Source of the DNA: Flavobacteriaceae bacterium CP2B
Lineage (GTDB): Bacteria; Bacteroidota; Bacteroidia; Flavobacteriales; Flavobacteriaceae
Reading direction: 5' to 3'
Length of the DNA: 64,000 nucleotides
NCBI GenBank assembly: GCA_001683825.1
Contig: LXTR01000008.1
Location: 124,001 to 188,000 of the forward strand
In this document: positions 53,215 through 61,530 of the stretch, one piece after another
Numbering within the stretch: position 1 is the first letter of the stretch
How the letters are laid out: each line of letters opens with the position of its first letter
Made by a program: the position numbers and the translations under genes
Notes under the pieces: generated by a model
What the model was told of the DNA's origin: nothing
Database searches by the model: none
Seen by the model: the letters and a program-made list of their open reading frames with translations, nothing else

Positions 53215-53766
53215 ATGGTATTCGACCTCATCAAAAAAAGGCGCTCGGTATTTCCCCCCCAATACAACGGTAGCCCTGTCGCCAAAGAAGATATCCTAAA
53301 GATCCTGGAAGCGGCCAACTGGGCCCCCACCCACAAAAAAACGGAACCCTGGCGTTTCAAGGTGCTGACGGGAGAAAGCAAGGAAAAACTGGGGCTGTTC
53401 CTGTCTTACAAGTACATGGAGACCGAAGCCCGCCCCCAGAAAGTGAAAACCCGCAAGTTGATGGAGAACCCCCGGAAGGCGGGGGCGGTGATTTGCATTT
53501 GCATGCAGCGCGACCCCAGGGAAAGCCTTCCCGTATGGGAGGAGGTGGCGGCCACGGCCATGGCCGTACAAAACATGTGGTTGTGCTGCACGGAAATGGG
53601 GATTGGCTGTTACTGGAGTTCCCCCGGGTTGATCCAGTACATGGGTGAGTTCCTCGAACTACAGGAGGGGGAGCAATGCCTGGGATTCTTTTATATGGGC
53701 TATTACGATGAGGTACCCCCGGAAGTATCCCGAGGGCCCATTGCCGATAAGGTTGTTTGGTTGTAG
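53215..53766 (+). CDS. Nitroreductase-family protein
   Basis: 183 residues from the ATG at 53215. The flavin-binding N-terminal RRSVFPPQYNG and the AANWAPTHKKTEPWRF stretch are typical of the small nitroreductases, with a C-terminal MGYYDE region. It uses FMN and NAD(P)H, and its natural substrate is unknown. It starts 41 bases after the LysR gene, on the same strand. Confidence 0.88.
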   Translation: MVFDLIKKRRSVFPPQYNGSPVAKEDILKILEAANWAPTHKKTEPWRFKVLTGESKEKLGLFLSYKYMETEARPQKVKTRKLMENPRKAGAVICICMQRDPRESLPVWEEVAATAMAVQNMWLCCTEMGIGCYWSSPGLIQYMGEFLELQEGEQCLGFFYMGYYDEVPPEVSRGPIADKVVWL

Positions 53767-53799
53767 GCGGATGCGGTACCCTGTGTCCGTGCACGCTTA

Positions 53800-54315
53800 T
53801 CAGCTGAAATACGGAAATAAGGCGGCCTTGTAGGTCCATGCCTTTTGTATGAATAACCCCAGGTATACCACTGCCACCAGGAATTTCAGGAACGTGCCGG
53901 TAAGGAAACCCAGAAAGGAACCGAAGGCCGCCCTCAGGGCCTTTTTTTGGTCGGACCTGTTGGCGAGTTCACCTGCGAACGCCCCGATAAATGGCCAGAT
54001 GATAATCCCCAGGATCCCGAATACGGGAAATACGATGGCTACCAGGAGTCCGATGGTGGTCCCGATCATCCCGGCCCTGCTCCCCCCATACCGCCTGGTT
54101 CCCACGACGGGGATCACATAATCCAGCGCAAACACCGCCAGGGCCACGGCCAGGGTAATGCCCAGGAACCACCAGTCATCGGGCACCGCCCGGGTGAGCG
54201 CGAGAAGCAAAAGGCCCAACCAGCTGATGGGCGGGCCCGGCAATACCGGCAAAAAGCTGCCCAGTATCCCTGTCAGCATCAACAGGAAGCCCAGGATGAG
54301 CAAGAGGATATCCAT
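53800..54315 (-). CDS. DUF456 family membrane protein
   Basis: 171 residues, with about four membrane helices and the family features LPVLPGPPISWLGLLLLA near residue 25 and a glycine-rich GLLVAIVFPVFGILGIIIWPFIG-like stretch around residues 95-115. Function unknown. It is convergent with the nitroreductase gene. Confidence 0.88.
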   Translation of the reverse strand: MDILLLILGFLLMLTGILGSFLPVLPGPPISWLGLLLLALTRAVPDDWWFLGITLAVALAVFALDYVIPVVGTRRYGGSRAGMIGTTIGLLVAIVFPVFGILGIIIWPFIGAFAGELANRSDQKKALRAAFGSFLGFLTGTFLKFLVAVVYLGLFIQKAWTYKAALFPYFS

Positions 54316-54517
54316 GGTTTGGTGTTTGTGGTTAGACGAAATTACGGCTTTATTGTTACGGACAATAACTCCAGAGCCGACAGGATGGAAAAGTGGTCAG
54401 GGTCCCTTTCTCCGGGCCCATCACGTTCCGTCTGGAATAACCCGTGGGCTGTCCCCTGCGATCCGGGGGAGCAGGAAGCCGCTATTTTAATCAAATGTTG
54501 TAATTTTCCGCAAGAGA

Positions 54518-55027
54518 ATGAAAACCATTATGCGGAAGTTGGGACTATTGTGTTGCATGTGTATGCTTGCTTCCTGCGCATGGTTTGAATCCAGGGAGGC
54601 CAAGACCCAAAAATTGGTGGATGCGGAATTGCGGGGCATCGACTGGAACGATGTGGACCAGTACCCCCTGTTTGCCGATTGTGATGAGACGGCGACCAAA
54701 CCCGCCCAAAAGCAATGCTTTGAAGCGTCGCTCCTCCTGCATTTTTCCATGACATTGCAGGATTTTGAATTTGTCCTGAACAATGAGGTGGCCGATACCA
54801 TCTATATGGATTTCCTCGTAGACCGTGCAGGCGCCATCACGGTCCTGGATATTGAAAGGCATAGTGCCATCGCCGACCAGATCCCTGAGTTCAACGGGGT
54901 GGTCACACAGAGCCTGAAAAGCCTCCCCCGGCTGGCACCCGCATTAAAGCGAGGGATTCCCGTGAATGCCAAGTTCCGGATCCCTCTGGTATTAAACACC
55001 CAAAACAACCCTCCAATTGGCAACTGA
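54518..55027 (+). CDS. Lipoprotein of unknown function upstream of ruvC
   Basis: 169 residues, with a lipobox cysteine near C20 (LASC) after a cysteine-rich signal (LLCCMCM). The rest has a TonB-C-like layout (YMDFLVDRAGAITVLDIERH, then TQSLKSLPRLAPALKRGIPVNAKFRIPL), as if a TonB/energy-transducer C-terminal domain without a helix anchor. Two cysteines (DCDET, QCFEA) might pair. The end overlaps ruvC by 11 bases. Confidence 0.7.
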   Translation: MKTIMRKLGLLCCMCMLASCAWFESREAKTQKLVDAELRGIDWNDVDQYPLFADCDETATKPAQKQCFEASLLLHFSMTLQDFEFVLNNEVADTIYMDFLVDRAGAITVLDIERHSAIADQIPEFNGVVTQSLKSLPRLAPALKRGIPVNAKFRIPLVLNTQNNPPIGN

Positions 55028-55568
55028 GAAGATCATCATGGGAATAGACCCGGGAACCACCATCATGGGGTTCGGCATCATACGGGTAAAGGGCAGTCAA
55101 ATGGAGTTCCTCCAGATGAACGAATTGCTTTTGCGGAAATACGAAGACCCCTTTACCAAACTGAAGCTCATTTTTGAGCGGACCATTGAGTTGATTGACA
55201 CCTACCATCCGGATGAGATCGCTATAGAGGCCCCGTTCTTTGGAAAGAACGTCCAATCCATGCTCAAGTTAGGTCGCGCCCAGGGGGTTGCCATGGCCGC
55301 CGGGCTCTCCAGGCAGATCCCTATCACGGAATACCTGCCCAAGAAGATCAAGATGGCGATCACCGGGAACGGGAATGCCAGTAAGGAGCAGGTAGCGAAG
55401 ATGTTGCAGAGTACCCTGGGCCTTACTTCCCTTCCAAAGAACCTGGACAGCACTGATGGGCTGGCGGCCGCGGTCTGCCATTTCTACAATGGCGGGAAAA
55501 CCCGGCAAGGGAAGAAATACACCGGCTGGGAGGCTTTTGTCAAGCAGAACGAAAAACGGGTCAAATAG
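55017..55568 (+). CDS. ruvC: Holliday junction resolvase RuvC
   Basis: 183 residues. The start is a TTG at 55017 (an ATG exists at 55038, but it would remove most of the first strand). The catalytic acidic residues are in GIDPGTT, IEAPFFGKN and STDGLAAAVCH. It cuts four-way junctions with RuvAB. The overlap with the lipoprotein gene suggests translational coupling. Confidence 0.95.
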   Translation: MATEKIIMGIDPGTTIMGFGIIRVKGSQMEFLQMNELLLRKYEDPFTKLKLIFERTIELIDTYHPDEIAIEAPFFGKNVQSMLKLGRAQGVAMAAGLSRQIPITEYLPKKIKMAITGNGNASKEQVAKMLQSTLGLTSLPKNLDSTDGLAAAVCHFYNGGKTRQGKKYTGWEAFVKQNEKRVK

Positions 55569-55645
55569 TGGTTACAGGCGGCCTTGAGCGGGGTGTTATC
55601 GGGGAGGGTGCGGTTGATTAACACGCCACTATTTGGGTTTTGTCC

Positions 55646-55670
55646 GGGGTGGGGGGCTTAACCCCGCCCC
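55646..55670 (+). terminator. GC-rich hairpin after ruvC
   Basis: GGGGTGGGG at 55646-55654 pairs with CCCCGCCCC at 55662-55670 (one G-T pair) around a 7-base loop, about 78 bases after the ruvC stop. It lacks a U tract, so it may only protect or end the transcript. Confidence 0.4.
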
Positions 55671-55813
55671 GCCGTCAAGATAGCCATATTGGCTGCAAGA
55701 AACCATCAGGGGGCGACCAAAGGCAGTACGGGGGCGCCGGCAGCTACCCGCCATGAAATTACCACCGGAGCAGGCCTTGAAATGCGGGCGATGGAAGCAT
55801 GGGTCATCTGGCT

Positions 55814-56287
55814 TTCCTGCAAGGTTTCCGCTGTGAAGAACAGTACCTTGTAACCGGGGAGGGGTTTGGAACCCCGGGCTGCTGAGGGTGGTCCGGAATG
55901 GTTGTTCCCTAGGGTAACCCGGAAGCCTTTCTGGCGGTAAGTATACCGTACCTTTAACCGCAGACCGTTTTTTCATCCAGGGGATGCACGGGTGGCCGGA
56001 CGTTCCTGCAAGGTTTCCGCAGTGAAGAACAGTACCTTGTAACCGGGGAGGGGTTTGGAACCCCGGGCTGCTGAGGGTGGTCCGGAATGCCTGCTCCCTA
56101 AGGTAATCCGGAAGCCTTTCTGGTAGCAAGTATACCGTGCCTTTAACCACAGACCGGTTTTTCATCCAGGGGATGCACGGGTGGCCGGACGTTCCTGAAA
56201 GTTTTTTGCAATGAAGAACAGTACCTTGTAACCGGAGTGGGTTTTGGAACCCCAGGCTGCTGAGGGTGGTCCGAAGTACCTGCCGAA
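55814..56287. repeat. 189-base tandem direct repeats, about 2.5 copies
   Basis: Copies start at 55814, 56003 and 56192 (the last ends near 56287). The period is exactly 189 bases. Copies 1 and 2 differ at about 13 positions, and copy 3 is more diverged. Each unit holds a GGGGTT/AACCCC hairpin and further short dyads. The minus strand stays open through the repeats (55629 to about 56341) and would encode a 63-residue repeat, but it has no ATG before 56165 and no recognised family. The whole 55569-56488 gap holds nothing else apart from the ruvC hairpin and the hemW promoter. Confidence 0.8.
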
Positions 56288-56358
56288 TGATCGGTTGAAT
56301 ACCCCGGGCCTGCCGGGAGTTAATGGGCCTGGTATTATATTTCTATGCCAACCTTTAC

Positions 56359-56366
56359 TAACTTTG
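56359..56366 (+). promoter_or_regulatory. -7 element for hemW
   Basis: TAACTTTG matches TAnnTTTG exactly. It lies downstream of the open frame's earliest ATG (56345) and upstream of 56489, supporting 56489 as the real hemW start. No -33 element is clear. Confidence 0.4.
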
Positions 56367-56488
56367 TAAACAAAAGCCACGCAGTGGGGATGCGGTGGCC
56401 CTGGCGATTCCGTAACCCCCAGGCATGGGGAGCGGTCAGAAATCACTTGGCCCCCTGTCACTACCCAACTGCCGCTGCCCATTGTACT

Positions 56489-57622
56489 ATGTCTGGCATA
56501 TACATCCACGTCCCTTTTTGCAAACAAGCCTGCCATTATTGCGACTTCCATTTTTCCACGACCCGCAATAAACAGGCAGCGATGGTACGGGCCATGGCCA
56601 GGGAATTGGAGCTGCGGAAGCTGGAAATAGGGGAGACACCCGTACAAACCATTTACTTCGGGGGAGGTACGCCTTCCCTGTTGCAGGAAGGCGAATTGGC
56701 GTTGCTGTTCAATACCATTTTTGAGAATTACCCCTTGGCGCCGGCCCTGGAAATTACCCTGGAGGCCAACCCGGACGACCTGACCGATGCCCACCTTAAA
56801 ATGTTCAGGGATGCGGGGGTCAACCGGCTCAGCATCGGGATCCAATCTTTCCACGAACGCGACCTCAAACTTATGAACCGGGCGCACAACGCCAGGGAGG
56901 CGGAGGCCTGCCTGCACCTCGCCAGGCAATATTTCGAAAACATCTCCATAGACCTCATTTATGGGATCCCGGACCTCTCGATGGATGAATGGGAAGAAAA
57001 CCTGCAAAAGGCCCTGTCATTCAGGCTACCCCATATTTCGAGTTACGCCCTCACCGTCGAACCCGGTACCGCCTTGAAACGGTTCATTGAAAAGCAAGTA
57101 GTGCCCCCCGTGGACGATGAGGCGGCAGAAGCCCATTTCCGGAGGATGACGGAGTTACTGGGGCAAGAGGGGTATGTGCAGTATGAGCTCTCCAATTTCG
57201 GGCAACCGGGGTATTATTCGCAAAACAACACCGCCTACTGGCAGGGGAAGCCTTATCTGGGGATCGGGCCGTCTGCCCATTCCTACGATGGGCGAAGGAG
57301 GCGGTGGAACCTGCGCAACAACCCCAAATACCTGAAAGCGCTAAGGGAGGACATCCTCCCTTTTGAGGAGGAGGTGCTCACGCAAAAGGACCGCTACAAC
57401 GAGTACATCATGACCGGCCTGCGAACCATTTGGGGGGTGTCACTGAAACGGGTACGGGATGAATTCGGATTGAAGTTTTATGAGTATCTTTTGCGGCAGG
57501 CCCAAAGACACCTGGACCAGGAACTGATCAGGAGGGAAGAAGACACCCTTTATGTTACCCCCGGGGGAAAGTTCCTGACAGACGGGATTGCCAGCGACCT
57601 GTTTATGATCGGGCCGGGGTAG
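56489..57622 (+). CDS. hemW: HemW-type radical SAM haem chaperone
   Basis: 377 residues from the ATG at 56489 (MSGIYIHVPFCKQACHYCDF). The cluster motif is C11-x3-C15-x2-C18 without the fourth cysteine of HemN. The lack of the N-terminal HemN extension also marks it as HemW, which binds haem and is not a coproporphyrinogen oxidase. The GGGTPSLL motif near residue 60 is present. It is first of a run of same-strand genes up to 60220. Confidence 0.92.
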   Translation: MSGIYIHVPFCKQACHYCDFHFSTTRNKQAAMVRAMARELELRKLEIGETPVQTIYFGGGTPSLLQEGELALLFNTIFENYPLAPALEITLEANPDDLTDAHLKMFRDAGVNRLSIGIQSFHERDLKLMNRAHNAREAEACLHLARQYFENISIDLIYGIPDLSMDEWEENLQKALSFRLPHISSYALTVEPGTALKRFIEKQVVPPVDDEAAEAHFRRMTELLGQEGYVQYELSNFGQPGYYSQNNTAYWQGKPYLGIGPSAHSYDGRRRRWNLRNNPKYLKALREDILPFEEEVLTQKDRYNEYIMTGLRTIWGVSLKRVRDEFGLKFYEYLLRQAQRHLDQELIRREEDTLYVTPGGKFLTDGIASDLFMIGPG

Positions 57623-57652
57623 AGCAGCCCCTGGAATTTAGTGCATTCAGCT

Positions 57653-58405
57653 ATGAAGACAAGTGTAGAGTATAATGGGCATACCTTTGAGATCAACCTG
57701 GCAGAACCCCTGGATATTGCCATGCCCTTGCAATCTGGGGACGAAAATGTGAATGCCTGGTACCTGGACCCGCCCACGATCGCGCCACACCAAATCGGTG
57801 ACCGCCCGGGCCTGGTGCGTGAAGGGTCGGCCGTAAACTTCAACGATATCTGGTTCAACCCCCATGCCCATGGCACCCATACCGAATGTGTGGGGCATAT
57901 TTGCCCCGAAGTCTATTCCGTTACCCGGGAGCTCCGCCACTTTTTTTACAAGGCGGCGCTGATCAGTATCCAACCGGAAGAATACCATGGGGATTTGGTG
58001 ATTCAAAGGGCGCAACTGGAGGATGCCCTCCCCGCGGAAGGCTTTGATGCCCTGGTGTTGCGTACCCTTCCCAATACGCCCCAAAAATTGCATCGGCACT
58101 ATTCCAACACCAACCCGCCTTACCTCCTGGAAGCGGCCGCACGGTATTTGGCCGAAAGAGGTATTGACCACCTGTTGATCGACCTGCCTTCGGTAGATAA
58201 GGAAGCAGACGGAGGGGCGCTTCTGGCCCATAAGGCGTTCTGGAATTTTGGAGGCCCCCTGCGGATGCAGGCCACGATTACCGAACTGGTATATATCCCC
58301 GATGACATTGCTGATGGCCATTATTTCCTGAACCTGCTGCCGGCACCTTTCGTGAACGATGCCAGTCCCAGCAGGCCCATACTGTATAAAATTTTAGAAA
58401 CATGA
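57653..58405 (+). CDS. Cyclase-family protein (kynurenine formamidase-like)
   Basis: 250 residues from the ATG at 57653 (a GTG at 57641 is the other choice). The metal site of the family is NPHAHGTHTECVGHI. It may hydrolyse an amide such as N-formylkynurenine, which would connect it to the tryptophan dioxygenase at 14035, but other substrates are possible. It overlaps the DUF4260 gene by 4 bases. Confidence 0.8.
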   Translation: MKTSVEYNGHTFEINLAEPLDIAMPLQSGDENVNAWYLDPPTIAPHQIGDRPGLVREGSAVNFNDIWFNPHAHGTHTECVGHICPEVYSVTRELRHFFYKAALISIQPEEYHGDLVIQRAQLEDALPAEGFDALVLRTLPNTPQKLHRHYSNTNPPYLLEAAARYLAERGIDHLLIDLPSVDKEADGGALLAHKAFWNFGGPLRMQATITELVYIPDDIADGHYFLNLLPAPFVNDASPSRPILYKILET

Positions 58406-58761
58406 ACACACTCCTGAAGACTGAGGAAGTACTGTTGTTTTTACTGGGTATTTCCCTTTACGCACAGCTTCCCTATGCCTGGTTTTGGTTTTTGGTCTTA
58501 TTGCTTACCCCAGACCTGGGGATGCTGGGCTACCTGGCCAACGACCGTGTAGGGGCTATGGTTTATAACCTGTTCCACCACCGGGGCCTTGCGGTGGGAT
58601 GCTACCTTTTGGGAGCATATCTTTACGTACCTTTACTGCAACTGGCAGGGGTGGTATTGTTTGCCCATATTGCCATGGACCGGGCATTGGGGTACGGCTT
58701 GAAGTATCAAAAAGGCTTTAAGTATACCCACCTGGGAGAAATAGGGCATAAAAATGGATAG
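58402..58761 (+). CDS. DUF4260 membrane protein
   Basis: 119 residues, about four helices, with the family stretches LLTPDLGMLGYLAN and FAHIAMDRALGYGLKY and a histidine pair in LFHHRG. Function unknown. ATGA overlap with the cyclase gene and 8-base overlap with DUF4230 show a tight operon. Confidence 0.88.
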   Translation: MNTLLKTEEVLLFLLGISLYAQLPYAWFWFLVLLLTPDLGMLGYLANDRVGAMVYNLFHHRGLAVGCYLLGAYLYVPLLQLAGVVLFAHIAMDRALGYGLKYQKGFKYTHLGEIGHKNG

Positions 58762-59377
58762 TGTGTTCGAAATGGTATTAGGCGTCATTCTGGGGGCCAT
58801 CCTTATGTATTGGGGGTACTCCCTGTTTCGAAAAAAGGAGCGGAAAGAACTCACCGAACACCAGTCGACCGTCCTGCTTGATAAAATAAAAAGCGTATGC
58901 AAGCTGATCACCGTCGAAGGTGATTTTGCCGAGATCTACCGCTATGAAAATACCCGGGAGCGCTTTATGAGCCTGATCTCGAGCAAAAAAAAGGCGCTGA
59001 TCGTGATCAAGGCCAGGGTACATATCGGCTATGACCTGCGGAAGATCGCCATGCAGGCCGATACCGAACGCAGGGTGATTGTCCTGGAGAACTTCCCGCA
59101 ACCGGAAGTACTGACCGTAGAACCCGACCTGGAATTCTACGACATAAAGAACGGCTTGTTCAATGCCTTTACACCCAAGGACCTCACGGCACTCAATAAA
59201 GAGGCCAGGGGCCATATCCTTGCCAAGGTACCCGGCAGCGGCCTGATGGAAACCACCAGGAAAGAAGCCCTGGAAACAGTGCTGCTTATAGAGAAGATCG
59301 TGGAGACCATTGGTTGGAACCTGGACTATACCGCCCTTAAAATCTCCAGTGAGGAGAAAGAACAATTGATACCTTAA
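58754..59377 (+). CDS. DUF4230 protein with N-terminal anchor
   Basis: 207 residues with one membrane helix (about 5-22) and a soluble domain containing ERFMSLISSKKKALIVIKAR and DTERRVIVLENFPQPEVLT, typical of DUF4230. Function unknown. It overlaps the DUF4260 gene by 8 bases. Confidence 0.85.
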   Translation: MDSVFEMVLGVILGAILMYWGYSLFRKKERKELTEHQSTVLLDKIKSVCKLITVEGDFAEIYRYENTRERFMSLISSKKKALIVIKARVHIGYDLRKIAMQADTERRVIVLENFPQPEVLTVEPDLEFYDIKNGLFNAFTPKDLTALNKEARGHILAKVPGSGLMETTRKEALETVLLIEKIVETIGWNLDYTALKISSEEKEQLIP

Positions 59378-59404
59378 CACCAAGAAAAATCAATACCGGA
59401 TACC

Positions 59405-59806
59405 ATGAAAAAAACCATTTGTATTTTTACTTTTGTACTGATGGCTGTAACTTCTTACAGCCAGGAAAACCACCCTATGAAAACATTTGACCCGGCCTTT
59501 GTGCACACCGTATTTTTTTGGTTGAACAACCCCGACAATGCTACTGATCGCCAGGAATTTGAAACGGCCCTGACCCGGTTCCTTTCCAGGTCGGAATACG
59601 CCAAAACCAACTTTATTGGTACCCCGCCCAAAGCCAGCAGGGACGTAGTGGATGGGTCCTTTACCTATTCCCTGGTAGTGACTTTTGAATCTGCCGAGGC
59701 CCAGGAGCTGTACCAGAAGGAGCAGCCACACCTGGACTTTATCAACGAGGCATCGCATCTTTGGGACCGTGTCATCGTATATGATTCCCAGGGCCTGGTG
59801 AAATAA
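59405..59806 (+). CDS. Dabb-family protein with signal peptide
   Basis: 133 residues. An export signal ends near residue 20 (MAVTSYSQE). The remainder is a stress-response A/B barrel (Dabb) with HTVFFWLNNPDN and FTYSLVVTFESAEAQELYQ. The family forms dimeric barrels with varied roles, and no substrate can be named. Confidence 0.85.
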   Translation: MKKTICIFTFVLMAVTSYSQENHPMKTFDPAFVHTVFFWLNNPDNATDRQEFETALTRFLSRSEYAKTNFIGTPPKASRDVVDGSFTYSLVVTFESAEAQELYQKEQPHLDFINEASHLWDRVIVYDSQGLVK

Positions 59807-59851
59807 AACGCCACCCCGGAAGGGAGCAGCTATAACCGGCACCCCCGTCTG

Positions 59852-60220
59852 ATGAACATAGAAGATTTCAGGGCATATTGTATCGCCAAAAAAGGCGTCA
59901 CCGAAGAATTTCCTTTTGATGCCGATACCCTGGTGTTCAAGGTGATGGGAAAGATGTTTGCCCTGGCCCCCCTGGAGCGCCTGCCTTCCCAGGCCAACCT
60001 CAAATGCGACCCGGAAAGAGCGGTGGCCCTGCGGGAAGCCTACGACGGGCTGATCAGCCCGGGTTACCATATGAGCAAAGTACACTGGAACACCCTTTTT
60101 ATTGGGCAATTACCTCCACAGCTGATCCGTGAACTCATAGACCATTCCTATGATTTGGTGGTCTCAAAACTTACGAAACGGGTGCAGGAGGCTTTGCGAC
60201 AATTACCAGGAGAACCCTAA
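59852..60220 (+). CDS. MmcQ/YjbR-family protein
   Basis: 122 residues of the CyaY-like MmcQ/YjbR fold: EFPFDADTLVFKVMGKMFAL, LKCDPERAVALREAYDGL, GYHMSKVHWNTL. Often called DNA-binding, though the role is unproven. It is last in the same-strand run and convergent with DUF4407 across a terminator. Confidence 0.9.
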   Translation: MNIEDFRAYCIAKKGVTEEFPFDADTLVFKVMGKMFALAPLERLPSQANLKCDPERAVALREAYDGLISPGYHMSKVHWNTLFIGQLPPQLIRELIDHSYDLVVSKLTKRVQEALRQLPGEP

Positions 60221-60249
60221 CCAAAGGCCTGCGCAAGGGCATGGTTGTA

Positions 60250-60271
60250 ACCCCTTACCTTTAAAAGGGGT
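60250..60271. terminator. Bidirectional terminator between convergent genes
   Basis: ACCCCTT at 60250-60256 pairs with AAGGGGT at 60265-60271 around an 8-base AT-rich loop, 30 bases after one stop codon and 12 before the other. It is short and lacks a long U tract. Confidence 0.5.
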
Positions 60272-60282
60272 ATTTCTGCGGC

Positions 60283-61383
60283 TTAAAGCTGTTTTGCCTG
60301 GAGTTTGTGGAAGGCGTCGGCCTGCAACCGCATCAATTCCGCTGCTCTTTCCTTTTTATGGGCAAATACCACCTTCTCTTCCTCTATTTTCCCGTAGACC
60401 TGCTTGTTGATGGCGATATCGGTGGCCAGGAGTTGCTCGCGCTGTTGCACCTTTTGCAGGACCCAGGTGCGTACAGCGCTTTCCTCATCTTCCAGTTTCA
60501 GGTCGTAAGGTCCTTTGGGGGACATCAGTTTTACCAGGATGGGTGCCGTTTCCACGGCCAGGAACAGTAAGAAAATAAAGAAAGATGGAAACCAGGGCAA
60601 TTCGCCCAATGCATTGATCCGGGCCATGAGCCCGTCAAAGCCGTCGATGACGGGCTGCGATTGGGTGACGTCAGCGGCGTATGCTTCTTCCAGGGCCGCG
60701 ATCCGCGATTCTGCAGCATTGATTTTTTGCCGGTTCCGTTCTTTCAGGGCCTGTAATTCTGCCAGGCTGGCGTCGTGTTTCTCCCTTTTTTCCTTGTAGA
60801 CGGGCCCTTTTCCCAGTAACAGCGTGCCCTCCCTTCCCTCTGCCTCGGCGATATAGGTGTCGTACAGGGCATCGGTTTCGGTTTCCTTGGTGGCAATCTC
60901 AGCTTTCAGGCCGCTGATCTCCTGTTCCAGGGAAGCAATGGAAGGCTGGTACTGCAGGGAAATTTGTTCCTTATTGGCCAGCGTAAGGGTGTTTTTTTGT
61001 TCCAGTAAGACCTGGTTGATCTCCTTCTCGAAGATTTTCATTTCCAGGGGTTTGGAAATGACCACGGCAATGATCAGGGCCAGGAGGATCCTGGGGGTGG
61101 CCTGGAGGAATTCGCTTTTAAGGCGGTCGCGTTTGCGGAGGGTCGATACAATAAAGCGGTCCAGGTTAAAGATCAACAAGCCCCATACCACCCCAAAGAA
61201 CAGGGCAATTACGACATTGTCAAATACGGTGAAGAGGGCATAGGCGCTGGCGATAAAGGCCATTACCGCGGTAAAGAATACGGTGGCCCCGATCCCGACG
61301 TACTTGGTGCGTTCCCCTGAGGAACAATCGTCCAGGATACGGGTGTCTGCCCCTGAACAGCCAATAAAAAAGCGTTGTAACAT
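60283..61383 (-). CDS. DUF4407 membrane protein
   Basis: 366 residues. Three membrane helices in the first 115 residues, a long charged coiled coil (about 120-245, including KEKREKHDASLAELQALKER) and a fourth helix near 255-275, then a helical tail. This is the DUF4407 layout. The family's function is unknown. It stands alone on its strand. Confidence 0.9.
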   Translation of the reverse strand: MLQRFFIGCSGADTRILDDCSSGERTKYVGIGATVFFTAVMAFIASAYALFTVFDNVVIALFFGVVWGLLIFNLDRFIVSTLRKRDRLKSEFLQATPRILLALIIAVVISKPLEMKIFEKEINQVLLEQKNTLTLANKEQISLQYQPSIASLEQEISGLKAEIATKETETDALYDTYIAEAEGREGTLLLGKGPVYKEKREKHDASLAELQALKERNRQKINAAESRIAALEEAYAADVTQSQPVIDGFDGLMARINALGELPWFPSFFIFLLFLAVETAPILVKLMSPKGPYDLKLEDEESAVRTWVLQKVQQREQLLATDIAINKQVYGKIEEEKVVFAHKKERAAELMRLQADAFHKLQAKQL

Positions 61384-61530
61384 AGTGTTCGTTTTTGGTG
61401 GGAGGGTTAAAGGGCCCTGCTGAAAGTACCTATAAAGTCCAGAGGCAAAACGGGCTAGCCTCCTGCCGATAAGAACGCAGGCAGCATGGATTTGTTACAT
61501 TACTTTTCCTAAAATTCCCGTTAGAGAGGA

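Noticed and set aside
55629-56165. 178-codon frame through the 189-base repeats as a normal gene
   Set aside because: The only ATG is inside the repeats, there is no family match, and the composition follows the DNA repeat. It is kept as a question in the findings and not called as a gene.
56162-57007. 281-codon minus-strand frame over the hemW start
   Set aside because: It covers the conserved radical SAM part of hemW on the other strand and has no recognisable motif.
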